64,000 nt of DNA from Catenaria anguillulae PL171 (lineage: Eukaryota; Blastocladiomycota; Blastocladiomycetes; Blastocladiales; Catenariaceae): positions 496,001-560,000 of the forward strand of contig MCFL01000008.1 of NCBI GenBank assembly GCA_002102555.1. Reading direction: 5' to 3'. Each line of letters opens with the position of its first letter. The stretch's first letter is position 1. Under the pieces are notes generated by a model. The model saw only the letters and a list, made by a program, of their open reading frames with translations. It was not told the origin of the DNA and ran no database searches. Both the position numbers and the translations under genes were made by a program. Positions 10,202 to 21,671 of this stretch are shown here, piece by piece.

Positions 10202-12079
10202 AAATGAGAGTTCTGGACGGCGGCAGATATTGACAGTTTCCGGGTTGGGAAGAGAGAAAAGGGGGGATGACAGAGGGATGTCAGATCCTTTTGTCGATTT
10301 CTGGCCGGATCTGTCTGACTGGCCGTGGCAGCAGCAAGCTCGCGAGTTGCAACGAAACACGATCTTGTTCCGGTTGAGCTTGAGCTCACGATCCAAACCG
10401 ACCAAACGCCAACTCGTGTCTCCCACCCTTCGCGACCGTTCGTTCGTGCCCTCAAACGGGCAAGTGATAAAAAAGGAGCCATGTGCATGAGCTCTGTCTT
10501 CGAGGCCTGAACGCTCGACTTGAGTCACCCTGACACATGTATCCATTTGCGGCAAGATGCCCTTGTCAGAATGTCGCCCAGCAGGCGGAACGCGAACGCA
10601 ATGCATGCGCTGGTAAACGATGAAGGCCAGCTGCAGAGAAAGTGAACAGTTCCTCCGACATACTTGATGCTCGGGGCACGTGGGGGTATTAAGTGGATGA
10701 GCTGCCTCCAATCCCGAACACACAGCAGCAATATGGACATTGTGACTCTGCTCGAAACCTACGGCCCCGTCACTGACGCGAAACGCAACAGGTTGTTCTG
10801 CATCCGACCGACAGCCGAAAACTGGAGATGAGGTAGAAACCCGTTGGGCTCCAGTCATTTGGGGAAAAGAAACTGAGGACTCCTTCGTGAACACCAGCCA
10901 AAGCGAACCGCTACTAACGAGCATGCAACAGCTCAATTCCTATTGGCGCACTTTCCCGCAACTCCTCCTGGTATACACACATTATCACCTCAATTATGCA
11001 ACAACTCGATACAGAGCCAGTCTCGGGATCAACTCAAAGGATCCGTTGACATACCCCATCACGACCATCACCGCAAACTCAGTCAAGTGTATCACAGTTT
11101 TGGGATCAATCATTCCAGATTCTGGTGAGTTTGGCGATGTCGAGGTTCTGCCTGTCAAGCTGAAATATTACCACCCATGTTGCCTGCCCGCGAACTACGG
11201 GTCAAACCAACTGCTGCCGAACTTGTGGCAAATGACGCCGAGACTTGATGTATGTGCTCGATTATCAATTGTTGCGGTACTCGAGCTGGAATGTAGCTGA
11301 CACGTGTGGTGGAGAGAAGAACAACCACAAGAGGCGCCGACTGCACTCACTGAGGATGACATGTCGCGCCTTTCTGTCCTAAAGAGATGCCTGACGTTCA
11401 TATTAAGTCTTACTGGTCCTCACGAATGTGCAATTATGTATGGTTGTCGCCCGAAAAACCAGCGCCTGCAACGCGTGTGGGCGTTGCATTGACGCGTCCG
11501 TGGAGCGGGAGGGGAGGAGGGGTGAGAGGAAGGTGGATAGACATCATCTGCCATACCAACTCTGTACTTGCCTGGAAGTTTGGGGAAAGGGGAGGGGGGA
11601 ATGCACCGAGTACATTGCTTAAGGTCGGAATGTCTTGACGTTGAGGTCGCTTGAGGATTGTTTTGCGACACCGACATGGCCGCCGTCACTCAATGCAGCA
11701 TCAGCGTGACGCTGCCCTTTTGGTGATATGATGATCGCGGTGGCCACGGTCATTGTGACGGGCTCGGTTATATTTGCATGGCAAAAACCCTCATGTTGGT
11801 CGCTGTGCAGGCATGTATAGTACCACAGAGAACGTGCATTGTCAGAATGCAAAAGGTCAACGGATTGCAACTGACACACGGCAAGACAATCGTGAGCTCA
11901 CAGCAAGGCAAGGAATGACCTCACAGCGAGTGTTCTCGCGGTCCTTTGCTGAGTATGGTATGTAGATCAGAATTCGCAGAGCAAGCAAGTATAATCCATA
12001 GGATCAATTTCGACCTGTCGCCCTGTCTGTCAGGCTCTCCTACTTACTCGACCCGCCGACCTACTTCACATCATGGGAC
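10202..12079. other. long intergenic stretch
   Basis: Nearly 1.9 kb without a convincing gene on either strand. Open frames here lack family support. Confidence 0.4.
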
Positions 12080-13257
12080 TTGTTAATTCATCAGACTACG
12101 AGCCCAACATCCCGTTTCCCATCCGTCTCCATCTACCATCATCACGCATCACACTCTTCTTCAACCCGCCGTGGCACACTGGCCGAGCGTCGACTTACCT
12201 ACACCGACTCAACCCATTCCTCCATCTCGATTTCAGTTCCCACGAACCCAACCCCGCCGCCGCCGCATTCCGGATACGCGCACACTCCGAGTGCTCGGCA
12301 TGCACGGCACACGTCGAAGGTTACATGGACCGACGACGCGGCATTTCTCATGATTCCGTTCCCACCGGAACCCGCCCACACCATCCAACATGTACTACGA
12401 CTCAAGCCGCGCGTGCACGTGGGTCGGACGCGCCGCCCCGGCAGCGCCGTGCACGGACGAGCTCCGAGCGGCAAACGACAAACGGCCAACACACGTGTCA
12501 CACACCCACATTCGCCGCCGCCGAGCCTGCTTCAGCTTGCGACCCGGTGGCCGATGCAAATTGCCGGGGCAGGACGTTGCCGAGAATATCGGCGTGAACA
12601 GGTGCAGAGGCAAGGACTTGGGTGTTTGAAGAAACTTGACAATGTGGATCAAGACCTGGGGCCCAATAGCCGTGCATCAAGACGTGACGTCGCGGCTGGG
12701 CGGCCCGATCGCTTGTCTGCGGGACACTCCATGATCCTGGCTTGCATGATTCGCATGCCATTGCTTTGTTTTGGCGATGTCACGACGCATGTGGGTTGGC
12801 GGCGGTCGCTTCGCTTGGGGAGGTCCCCGCACCATCCGGTCAAGACCAAGGCGAGGTGTGCGAGCTTGTCGCGCATGAACAGGGCCATCGAAGAAGCCAT
12901 GTGCGGGCGTCAAGCTGGCTCGTCGGAATCGGATAAGGCGTTTAGTTGGACATGCAGCAGCACTACGACGCTGCATCCCGCGGCGGGCACAAGAGCGTGG
13001 CGTGGTGACGCTGCGCAACGTATGGTACCCGTGTCCACGCGGTCCTTGGTTCTGTTGTCGCTCATTCCAAGACTTGCAGGGGTACCCGCAAGCTCCATTT
13101 GATTCCCCACGCTTGCCGTTCTGGGTCTGAAACTGTGCGTGATGTGAGCTATGTGTTTGTCGATGCGGACGCTGCAGAATTGGTTTATGAGCAAGTGCGA
13201 GGTACAGTGAAGCAGCAGTTTGGGAAGCAAGCAAGTGTGACTGTGGATACGGCGTGA
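12080..13257 (+). pseudogene. degraded RRM-like family member
   Basis: The 3' end is recognisable: RGVVTLRNV (from about 12996, one frame) continues after a +1 shift near 13020 as HAVLGSVVAHSKT, then LHLIPHACRS, then VRDVSYVFVDADAAELVYEQ VRG, ending at TGA 13255-13257. This lines up with the third RRM-like domain of the genes at 38751, 58139 and 60233 (VVCLENI, then RPVKYVF, then an AHVRR/QHVRG helix). The upstream ~900 bp is open in one frame but low-complexity and unlike the other copies. A 67-nt intron (13082-13148) could also restore a frame, but the frameshift reading aligns better. Confidence 0.45.
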
Positions 13258-13493
13258 GCGTTGGCGCCAGATTTGTTGGTCAGCGAAAAGCCAGAGCCCG
13301 TTTGTATTGAAGTGGACGTTTTGGATATGCAGCAAAAACGAGCGAGCAACGCATACATTTGAAAAGAAATGAAAAAGATTTGAAGAAAGGGAGGAAAAGT
13401 TGTAAACTGAACAAAACGGAAATCAAATGTGCCAAGAAAACGACTTTGCACCCATGTTCCACATTCATATGTTTGATCCGTCAAGGACATACA

Positions 13494-15254
13494 TCACCAA
13501 TCATCGTCATCATCGCCATCCTCATCGTCCTCATCCTCACTATCACTATCCAACCCAGCCCTGCGCCGATTCAACACATCCACAAGTGCCGCCGCCATAG
13601 GGTTCAATGCGGCCGCACCGCCCGCCGCTGCAGCTCCACCTGCTGCCATACCACTCGGTACACTGGCCGAAGCACTCATACCCCTCGACCCGCCATCGGT
13701 CGACGCATTGGCCGAATGCAGTTTCTTTGCGTTGAATGAGCGGATGGACTCGAGCAAGTTGGCGCGCGAGTCGGGCACCACGGGCAGCGGCGGGCCCGTT
13801 GCGGCGCTGGATTGATCGGCCGAGTCGAGCGACCGCGATGTGGGCAGCGGAGGCGGGATGGGTGCCGATGAAGCCATGGGCGGGGGCGGAGGCGGGGGAG
13901 GCGGGCCACCGGACGATGCGGCAGGTGTCACGGCAACCACGGGCGGCGGCGGAGGCGGCGGAGGAGGAGGAGTGGATGGCGTGGCAGGCGATGTCGGCAC
14001 GTTGCGCGTAGGCAACGGCGGCGGGCCCGGTTGGCGTGCAGGTGGGAGAGCCGGCGGCGGAGCTTGCCTTGCCGGAGGCACCGCGGGCGGCCCCGGCATG
14101 ACGGCCGATTGTGGGCGCGAAGGCGGCACAGGCGGCGGGAGTCCCGATGCAGATCGGCGTACGGGTGGAGGAGGCGGTGGGCCGCGGTTGGCGCGTGCCG
14201 GGGGCGGGGGAGGCGGGCCACGGCGGCCAGTGGGTGGCGATGCGGCTGTGGTGGAGCGCGAGGGCGGGAGCGGCGGCGGGGCTTGTGGGCGGAGAGACGA
14301 AGAAGAGGGTGGCGGAGGAGGCATGGACATTGGCCGTTGGATCGGGTGGTTGTGCACGTGGGCAGCCGACGATGCGGTCGAGGGCGGGATCGGAGGCGGC
14401 GCCTTTGTGGGCACGCCACCGCTCAAGGACACGGTCGAGGGTGGGACAGGCGGTGGGGCGTGTGAGGGGCGGGCAACCACGTCGTTGGTGGAGGCGTTTT
14501 GCTTGTCCATAGCCTTGAGCTTCTTGAGCACCGCCTTGCGCGTGCCGGCGTCTTGCAGCATGTCCTCGGTGATGCCTGCGGCTACAATGGCGTCGCGCCA
14601 TTCGGGCTTGAGGTTGGTCACGACAAAGCGGCCGTCGTCGCCGAGCTTCATGCCCGAGACGTGGCGAAAGTCTTGCGGGGCCGAGATGAGCGACTTGTCG
14701 AAAGCGGGTTTGTTCTTCTTTCCTGCCGCCGTGGCATCCTTCTTTGACGATTTCTTAGACGACGACCCGCCAAACAGCGATTTCTTGGTGGCGGATGACG
14801 GCGGCGAGGTGGATCCGGTTGCCGCCGCCGTCGATACCGACGACACGGCTGCTACCGGGGTAATGGTAGGAGCAGCCGCTACCGCTACGGGAGCAGGAGC
14901 AGGCGGGACCAGGGCCTTGATGGCGGCGGCCACCTGGGACGCGTGGAGCGAGTTGGCAAAGGCAATGCCCAGGACGTGGTCGTCGCCCTCAAACGAGTGG
15001 AACTTTGGCGTGTCAGCGTGGTACTCGAGGCCCGCATAAAGGCGCTGCTGCCACAGGACAGTCAGGTCGTCGGGCGACACAAGGTAGAACGCCTTGTTGG
15101 CGACCGCGCCAATGCCCTGCGCGCACTGATCCCAAGTGCCCGACACTTGGTTGGCCAGGTACAGGCGGGCGTGGGCGGCGGCGGCGGGGCGCACGCCGAG
15201 GGCGTTGGTGACGAGTTGGGTCAATGAGTGTGTGGTCAAGTCGTCGTCGGCCAT
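13494..15254 (-). CDS. WASP/Las17-type actin nucleation-promoting factor
   Basis: 586 residues from ATG at 15254, intronless. An N-terminal WH1/EVH1 domain covers about residues 1-110 (LYLANQVSGTWDQCAQGIGA, then a LYAGLEYHADTPKFHSF block). A CRIB/GTPase-binding region near residue 195 reads ISAPQDFRHVSGMKLGDDG. A long polyproline tract with many PPPPP and PPVPPS motifs runs from about 270 to 490. A WH2-like actin-binding helix follows (RANLLESIRSFNAKKL), then a strongly acidic tail ending DDDDDW as in VCA regions. Known role of the family: activating the Arp2/3 complex under Cdc42/Rac control at the cell cortex and endocytic sites. All expected modules are in canonical order. Confidence 0.93.
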   Translation of the reverse strand: MADDDLTTHSLTQLVTNALGVRPAAAAHARLYLANQVSGTWDQCAQGIGAVANKAFYLVSPDDLTVLWQQRLYAGLEYHADTPKFHSFEGDDHVLGIAFANSLHASQVAAAIKALVPPAPAPVAVAAAPTITPVAAVSSVSTAAATGSTSPPSSATKKSLFGGSSSKKSSKKDATAAGKKNKPAFDKSLISAPQDFRHVSGMKLGDDGRFVVTNLKPEWRDAIVAAGITEDMLQDAGTRKAVLKKLKAMDKQNASTNDVVARPSHAPPPVPPSTVSLSGGVPTKAPPPIPPSTASSAAHVHNHPIQRPMSMPPPPPSSSSLRPQAPPPLPPSRSTTAASPPTGRRGPPPPPPARANRGPPPPPPVRRSASGLPPPVPPSRPQSAVMPGPPAVPPARQAPPPALPPARQPGPPPLPTRNVPTSPATPSTPPPPPPPPPPVVAVTPAASSGGPPPPPPPPPMASSAPIPPPLPTSRSLDSADQSSAATGPPLPVVPDSRANLLESIRSFNAKKLHSANASTDGGSRGMSASASVPSGMAAGGAAAAGGAAALNPMAAALVDVLNRRRAGLDSDSEDEDDEDGDDDDDW

Positions 15255-17314
<2,060 letters not shown>

Positions 17315-17483
17315 GGACTTGTGGTTTTGCCTGTATATATTTATTCGCTGTCGCATTTGCTCACCAATTCACATTTGTATTCCAACATGGTGCAGAAGTG
17401 GAAATGTATACGAGAATTCGCCATGACGCTGACATGACAAAATTTTGAGAACTTCGCAACCACCACTACACTACCAAACAGAC

Positions 17484-18422
17484 TCAATACTTGATGAACC
17501 TCACTGACCGCAGATGCGGCAAAACATACGCCTCGAATGCCTCCAGCGTCATAATCCACCTGCCTGCCTGCTTGCGCACGCCTTCCTTGTATACACCGCC
17601 CTCGAGCGTCCCATACTTGCGCGCATGCGCCGACCCAGACTTGTAGTAATCCTTGAGGTCGGGCGAAAAGATGCGAGTCAGGTCGCCAACTAAAAAGTAG
17701 GTGCGCCCGTCAATGTACACTTCACCCGGGGCATCGATCATGAGGTCACCGAGAGCGTCAATGAACTTGTCGGAGCGCTCTTCCAGAGCGGGCTTCTTGG
17801 GCTCGTCGTCTTCTGCCCTTTGCGCAACGGCGACATGCGCCGCGGTCGGAGTTGGCGGATCAATGACTGAGTTGGCAACGGAATGGGATTGCGGCAAGTC
17901 CTTGCCGTTGACAGTAGGATACCGGACCGTTGGCTCGGGTACCGTCTCCACTGGCAGCGAGTGCATCGCTTGCATGACGAGATTTGACATGGCCACCGCC
18001 TCCTTGTACGACTCGTCCAACACCTGTTGTTCGGCCGCAAATTCGGCGTCACACCTCTTCAACTCGGCATTGATCATGCTCAACTCCCGCTTCACCTTAT
18101 CCGTCTCGGCAACGGCCTTGTGCAACGGCTCGACAAGCTCTTGCGCCTTCTCCTTTGCTTCCTTGAGCGCTTTCTCGGCATTTTTGAGGGCTTCCTCGGC
18201 ATCCTTGACGGCCTTTTCAGCATCGATATGGGCCCGACGGGCAGCACGCTCTAGATCCTCGCATTGATTCACACGGTTGATGAGCGTTTTGCGGTCGAAT
18301 TCGATGCGGAGCTTGTGCGTGAGGACCTTGCAGGCGCGAGACAGGGCGATGGATGGATTGAGGTTTTGGTGTTTGGATTGCATGGTGTTATCGTTCGAGA
18401 ACGTCATGGTGGAGGTGGTCAT
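17484..18422 (-). CDS. family A coiled-coil protein, copy 1 (A1)
   Basis: 312 residues from ATG at 18422. The N-terminal half is a long coiled coil (for example KDAEEALKNAEKALKEAKEK, residues ~65-140) followed by a Pro-rich linker and a conserved C-terminal domain. Hallmarks of that domain are APGEVYIDGRTYFLVGDLTR, IFSPDLKD, KYGTLEGGVYKEG and RKQAGRWIMTLEAFEAYVLP. The copy at 31327-32250 is the same over nearly its whole length, with the C-terminal domain almost unchanged. No known domain recognised; the C-terminal ~100 residues look like a distinct globular fold. It ends 169 bp from the convergent MYST gene. Its promoter side carries the TTGGACAC repeats and the transposon. Confidence 0.85.
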   Translation of the reverse strand: MTTSTMTFSNDNTMQSKHQNLNPSIALSRACKVLTHKLRIEFDRKTLINRVNQCEDLERAARRAHIDAEKAVKDAEEALKNAEKALKEAKEKAQELVEPLHKAVAETDKVKRELSMINAELKRCDAEFAAEQQVLDESYKEAVAMSNLVMQAMHSLPVETVPEPTVRYPTVNGKDLPQSHSVANSVIDPPTPTAAHVAVAQRAEDDEPKKPALEERSDKFIDALGDLMIDAPGEVYIDGRTYFLVGDLTRIFSPDLKDYYKSGSAHARKYGTLEGGVYKEGVRKQAGRWIMTLEAFEAYVLPHLRSVRFIKY

Positions 18423-18562
18423 GGTGGAAGCTGTACTTGATGGGTGATGTCTTTGAAGATTCGTATATACAGAAAGAGGAATGGATGCGAGGCGCGCCGG
18501 CCCACCTATTTGCAAGCTGCTCGTCTCATCTCAGTGACTCAGGCAGGCATCAGCTGTGTGGC

Positions 18563-18579
18563 GTTGGACACGGTTGGAC
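18563..18579 (+). repeat. left part of 10-bp tandem repeat array (GTTGGACACG units)
   Basis: One full unit GTTGGACACG (18563-18572) and the first seven bases of the next (GTTGGAC, 18573-18579), cut by the transposon. The remainder of the array is at 27141-27160. It lies about 145 bp upstream of A1. Confidence 0.8.
18573..18579 (+). repeat. left target-site duplication GTTGGAC
   Basis: The seven bases directly before TATGG of the left inverted repeat are identical to 27141-27147 directly after the right one. A 5-bp reading (TTGGA, with element ends CTATGG/CCATAG) is also possible because the target is repetitive. Confidence 0.7.
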
Positions 18580-18671
18580 TATGGCGGGGCAAAGTGCTCA
18601 TTTGCTGCTAAACAAGCTGACGTGACTGGTCTGACGTGACTGACGTGACTGAGCTGAGCTGACTGAGCTGA
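18580..18671 (+). repeat. left terminal inverted repeat
   Basis: Begins TATGGCGGGG; positions 13-32 are AAGTGCTCATTTGCTGCTAA. The inner part is made of TGACGTGAC and GAGCTGACT subrepeats. It matches the right end in reverse complement over 78 bp with mismatches only at positions 6 and 12; a 5-bp indel in the subrepeats follows. Confidence 0.9.
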
Positions 18672-19616
18672 ACTGACATGCCCAATATTTCTTTAGGCTT
18701 TATGGAAGCCCACAGTGACTATAAGATGGAGCATTCAATGCACGGTGGCATTATCATTAATGCCTATTCTGCCCAATGAAGACAGTCGTCCATGTAAGTT
18801 CAATTCAAATGAAATCTAGATGCAATAATGCAGGCCATTCTCATGCAATTCCATCCCAACTCGTCGCACAGCCTTCAGCCGACATGGACAAGACCCCCTG
18901 CGTTGCTCCCACCGGCTAGAGCTGTACCATCCATGGTCGAAACCGCCGTCCTCACTGTGCGCCGGCGACGGCAAGTTCGCTCAACAGTAGGCCCGGTTTA
19001 GATTTCGACGGATCGGTCGGAGCATGTGTCGATTCGGTTGCGTTGCTGGAGCGGCCAACAATACCGCTAGATGGCACGGGCGCTGGTAGCGTTGTCGCTG
19101 TCTTCCGACCCACAGGTCGTCGTACTTGCGGGACATGAATAAACGGCCAAGGGATGCCTTCAGTTCCCGTCCTGCTGTAGCTCGGATATTCGCAGCGCTT
19201 CGACCTCGTCAAGTCTCCTGCACCGAGCCTGCCATGGTGAACCCGGTGTGGCGCGCCAAGTCGACCAGCACTTGGACGAGCTATGCCACCACTTTGCCCG
19301 TGGGTGACGAGCAGCTCGCAGCTCTTGAGTCATTGGTCGCGAAAGCCGAAGTCTTGGATCTCCCAGTCTAGTCGTGGACCTGTTGGGTGACGGATTCTTG
19401 GAGCTTCCTCATCAATGCAAGTATGCGTCGTTACATCCAGCACGCAGACGGGACAGGTCCATACATTCTCTAAGTGTGACTAATACTTTGAAACATTGAG
19501 CACCCGACGGCAGTTCAATGTGCGACTCAGACATTTGCAACGTCCGCACATCGGGATAAATGTCTCGCATAAAATGTGGGGAACCGAAACAGGATATAAT
19601 TGAGAGCGATGCAAAT
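18672..19616. other. left subterminal region of the transposon
   Basis: Largely non-coding. One small plus-strand frame is listed separately. Confidence 0.4.
19135..19371 (+). CDS. possible small ORF inside transposon
   Basis: 78 codons from ATG to TAG. The last part (GDEQLAALESLVAKAEVLDL) has coding-like composition; the first half does not. It could be a short accessory gene or the last exon of a gene whose earlier exons I could not find. No family recognised. Confidence 0.25.
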   Translation: MNKRPRDAFSSRPAVARIFAALRPRQVSCTEPAMVNPVWRAKSTSTWTSYATTLPVGDEQLAALESLVAKAEVLDLPV

Positions 19617-21382
19617 TTACACAGTGCCGAGGAGTGCAACCGTCGTAGAGATGAAGTCCAAGATGTACTGACGGAAGAGTGGAGAGTGCGTGGGATGAAA
19701 GGGACGGACAATTTCGGAAGCAATCATGTCCAAGTTATGGTTATCATCTAAGCGGGTTTTGCGCTCGGCCTGGAGCTCTGGCCACTCGCTGAGCGGGTCG
19801 CGCAGTTCCATTTCCGGAATGATGGAACCCCCTTGAGCGATGTACTCTGCCGCCGCGGCACCTGTGTCCAGAAGCGATCCAGGAATCAAAGGCATAGTGT
19901 TGAACTGATTCTTCATGACCTGCTTTGGACGCCCAACTCGATCAATGCGGCGGTTGACGAGCTGGCCAAAAAGGCGGTCGATGAGCACATTGGCGATGGA
20001 GCATGCTGCCGTAGCCACGCAAAACTTGTGCACGTCATTGCCCAGGTCAAAGTCGTGGTTGGCAAACATGGTGTCGAGGGTCAAGAGCATGGGCCGAGTG
20101 ACGCCCTGGTTGAGAAATCGCCATTGGTATTCGGCACGTGTGTTACTTGTAGATGGAACGACACGGGCAGATTCGCGGCCGGGATTGTCCATGACGTATG
20201 GCACTTCGTGCAGGCGGGCAAGGTGATTTTGGTAGTGCATGACAAGGACATTTTCCGTTCCACGATCACAAGTGACCCGGTGCCATAGGCCAAATTGGTT
20301 CACGGCAAGTCTATGTCAAGAACGAGAAGCCATCGTGTCATGATAAATGGTTCCATGTGAGGCTGAGAAAGTGAATGGGTACGAACTGGTAGGCGTGGTA
20401 CACAACAACGGCTGTTTTGCGAGTTGCGGCGAAAAGGTAGACGGGATACCGAGAATGTGCGTCAATTCCGCCGAAAAGGTAAACATGGTATCTACTCACG
20501 GTAAACAGATATGTCAACAACAACGACTTGTGCACAAGTCCGATCCAAACTGACGTACGCTTGCAACTTTTCATTTTGATCAATACACAAAACGTCCCCG
20601 AAAAAGTTGGTGACGAATGGTCGGCGGACGATTCGAGTGTAAGCGTTGTTGCGTCGGAGAATGAACTCCTCGCGGTACAGGTACCACTGAGCGAGGCTTA
20701 CGAGGCGTGCAGGGTATCGAGTTCCCGTTCGGGATTCGATCGAAGCGGTGAGCATTTCCCGTCCAACGCGAGTCCCACACTAGATGGCAATAAATGGCTT
20801 GCGTCAGACACCGTGGGTTACAACAGGTTGGAAAAGGTGCCCTCGTGCATACCCGTTCCACCTCAATGGCCACATTCTCTACGATGTCGCCAAAGTCCCA
20901 CTTATCGTGCTTTTTGAGCCCGAGTTTCTTGCGGATACGCCGAACGGATGCTTTACTGAGCCCTCGTACATCCGGGTGCAAGGTTTGAAGCTGGTCAGCT
21001 ATTTGCTGGTCGGTCAAATTGTCGTTGACGAGCGATGCCAGGTCGGTCTGAACATTGACATTGTTCGCCGTCGATTTGCGCTGGAATTGAATGCCTAGCT
21101 TACTCCGACGATAACGGACTGAGGCCGCAGAGAGGCCGCCTGGTTTGCAAATATTGGGAGCCAGTTCGTAAATCGGGCGGGTTCACGATCGGACGGAATG
21201 GTAATGTGTATGGGACGGATAGGTAAAAGGTATGTACGAAGGGGCTCGGGAGCCAATCGTTGCAGCGCTAGCGAAATTTCTCCATCGTTGGCGTAATTGT
21301 CGCACAGGTGTCGAAAGACTTCGTCGGAAACGAGTGTTGGGATGCACCCAATGCTGAATTCCTGATTGACGGCGGCATCCAT
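19617..21382 (-). CDS. integrase-core (DDE) transposase of the TIR transposon
   Basis: Five exons on the minus strand: 21382-21238, 21139-20853, 20779-20559, 20491-20387, 20310-19617. They total 483 codons with all phases consistent and no internal stop. An N-terminal region holds two helix-turn-helix-like segments (GLSAASVRYRRSKLGIQ; LSKASVRRIRKKLGL). Then comes a linker (CGTRVGREMLTASIESRTGT) and the RNase H-like core. The first Asp is in CIDQNEKLQAY, followed by GGIDAHSRYPVYL; the second is in VTCDRGTENVL; the Glu is in STSNTRAEYQWRF, 45 residues on. The GGIDxxSR and DRGTEN motifs are those of fungal integrase-core-domain proteins. The start could instead be ATG 21436. The last intron uses a weak GTTCGT donor. 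It is probably functional by sequence. Confidence 0.85.
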
Positions 21383-21671
21383 TGCACTTGGTGAAAAAAA
21401 ATTGCTTGAGAGAGACAAGGAGCGTTGTCTCATCATTGGAGAGCACACAGAATCGATTTAGTTATTGAAGCGCAAATGACAGTTTGTGACAAAGTCGTGC
21501 GATCATGTGATAAGTTGCCTCTCAGAACGGACAGAGAAAATGTTCGCAGCAAGGAGTTGGAATGTCCAGCAGCCCGCAAATGTATTGGCGACGTTATAAA
21601 TGGTGAGTGAATGGAAACATGAATACTATACTAGCCGCCACCCGCAATCCTCAAGCGTCGGCGCGCACTCC

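Noticed and set aside
10202-10936. Open upstream extension of the RhoGAP-like frame.
   Set aside because: No ATG with good context and no coding-like composition; the start at 10201 or 10171 is preferred.
13840-15039. Long plus-strand Gly-rich frame.
   Set aside because: Antisense of the WASP polyproline region; composition is just the complement of Pro codons.
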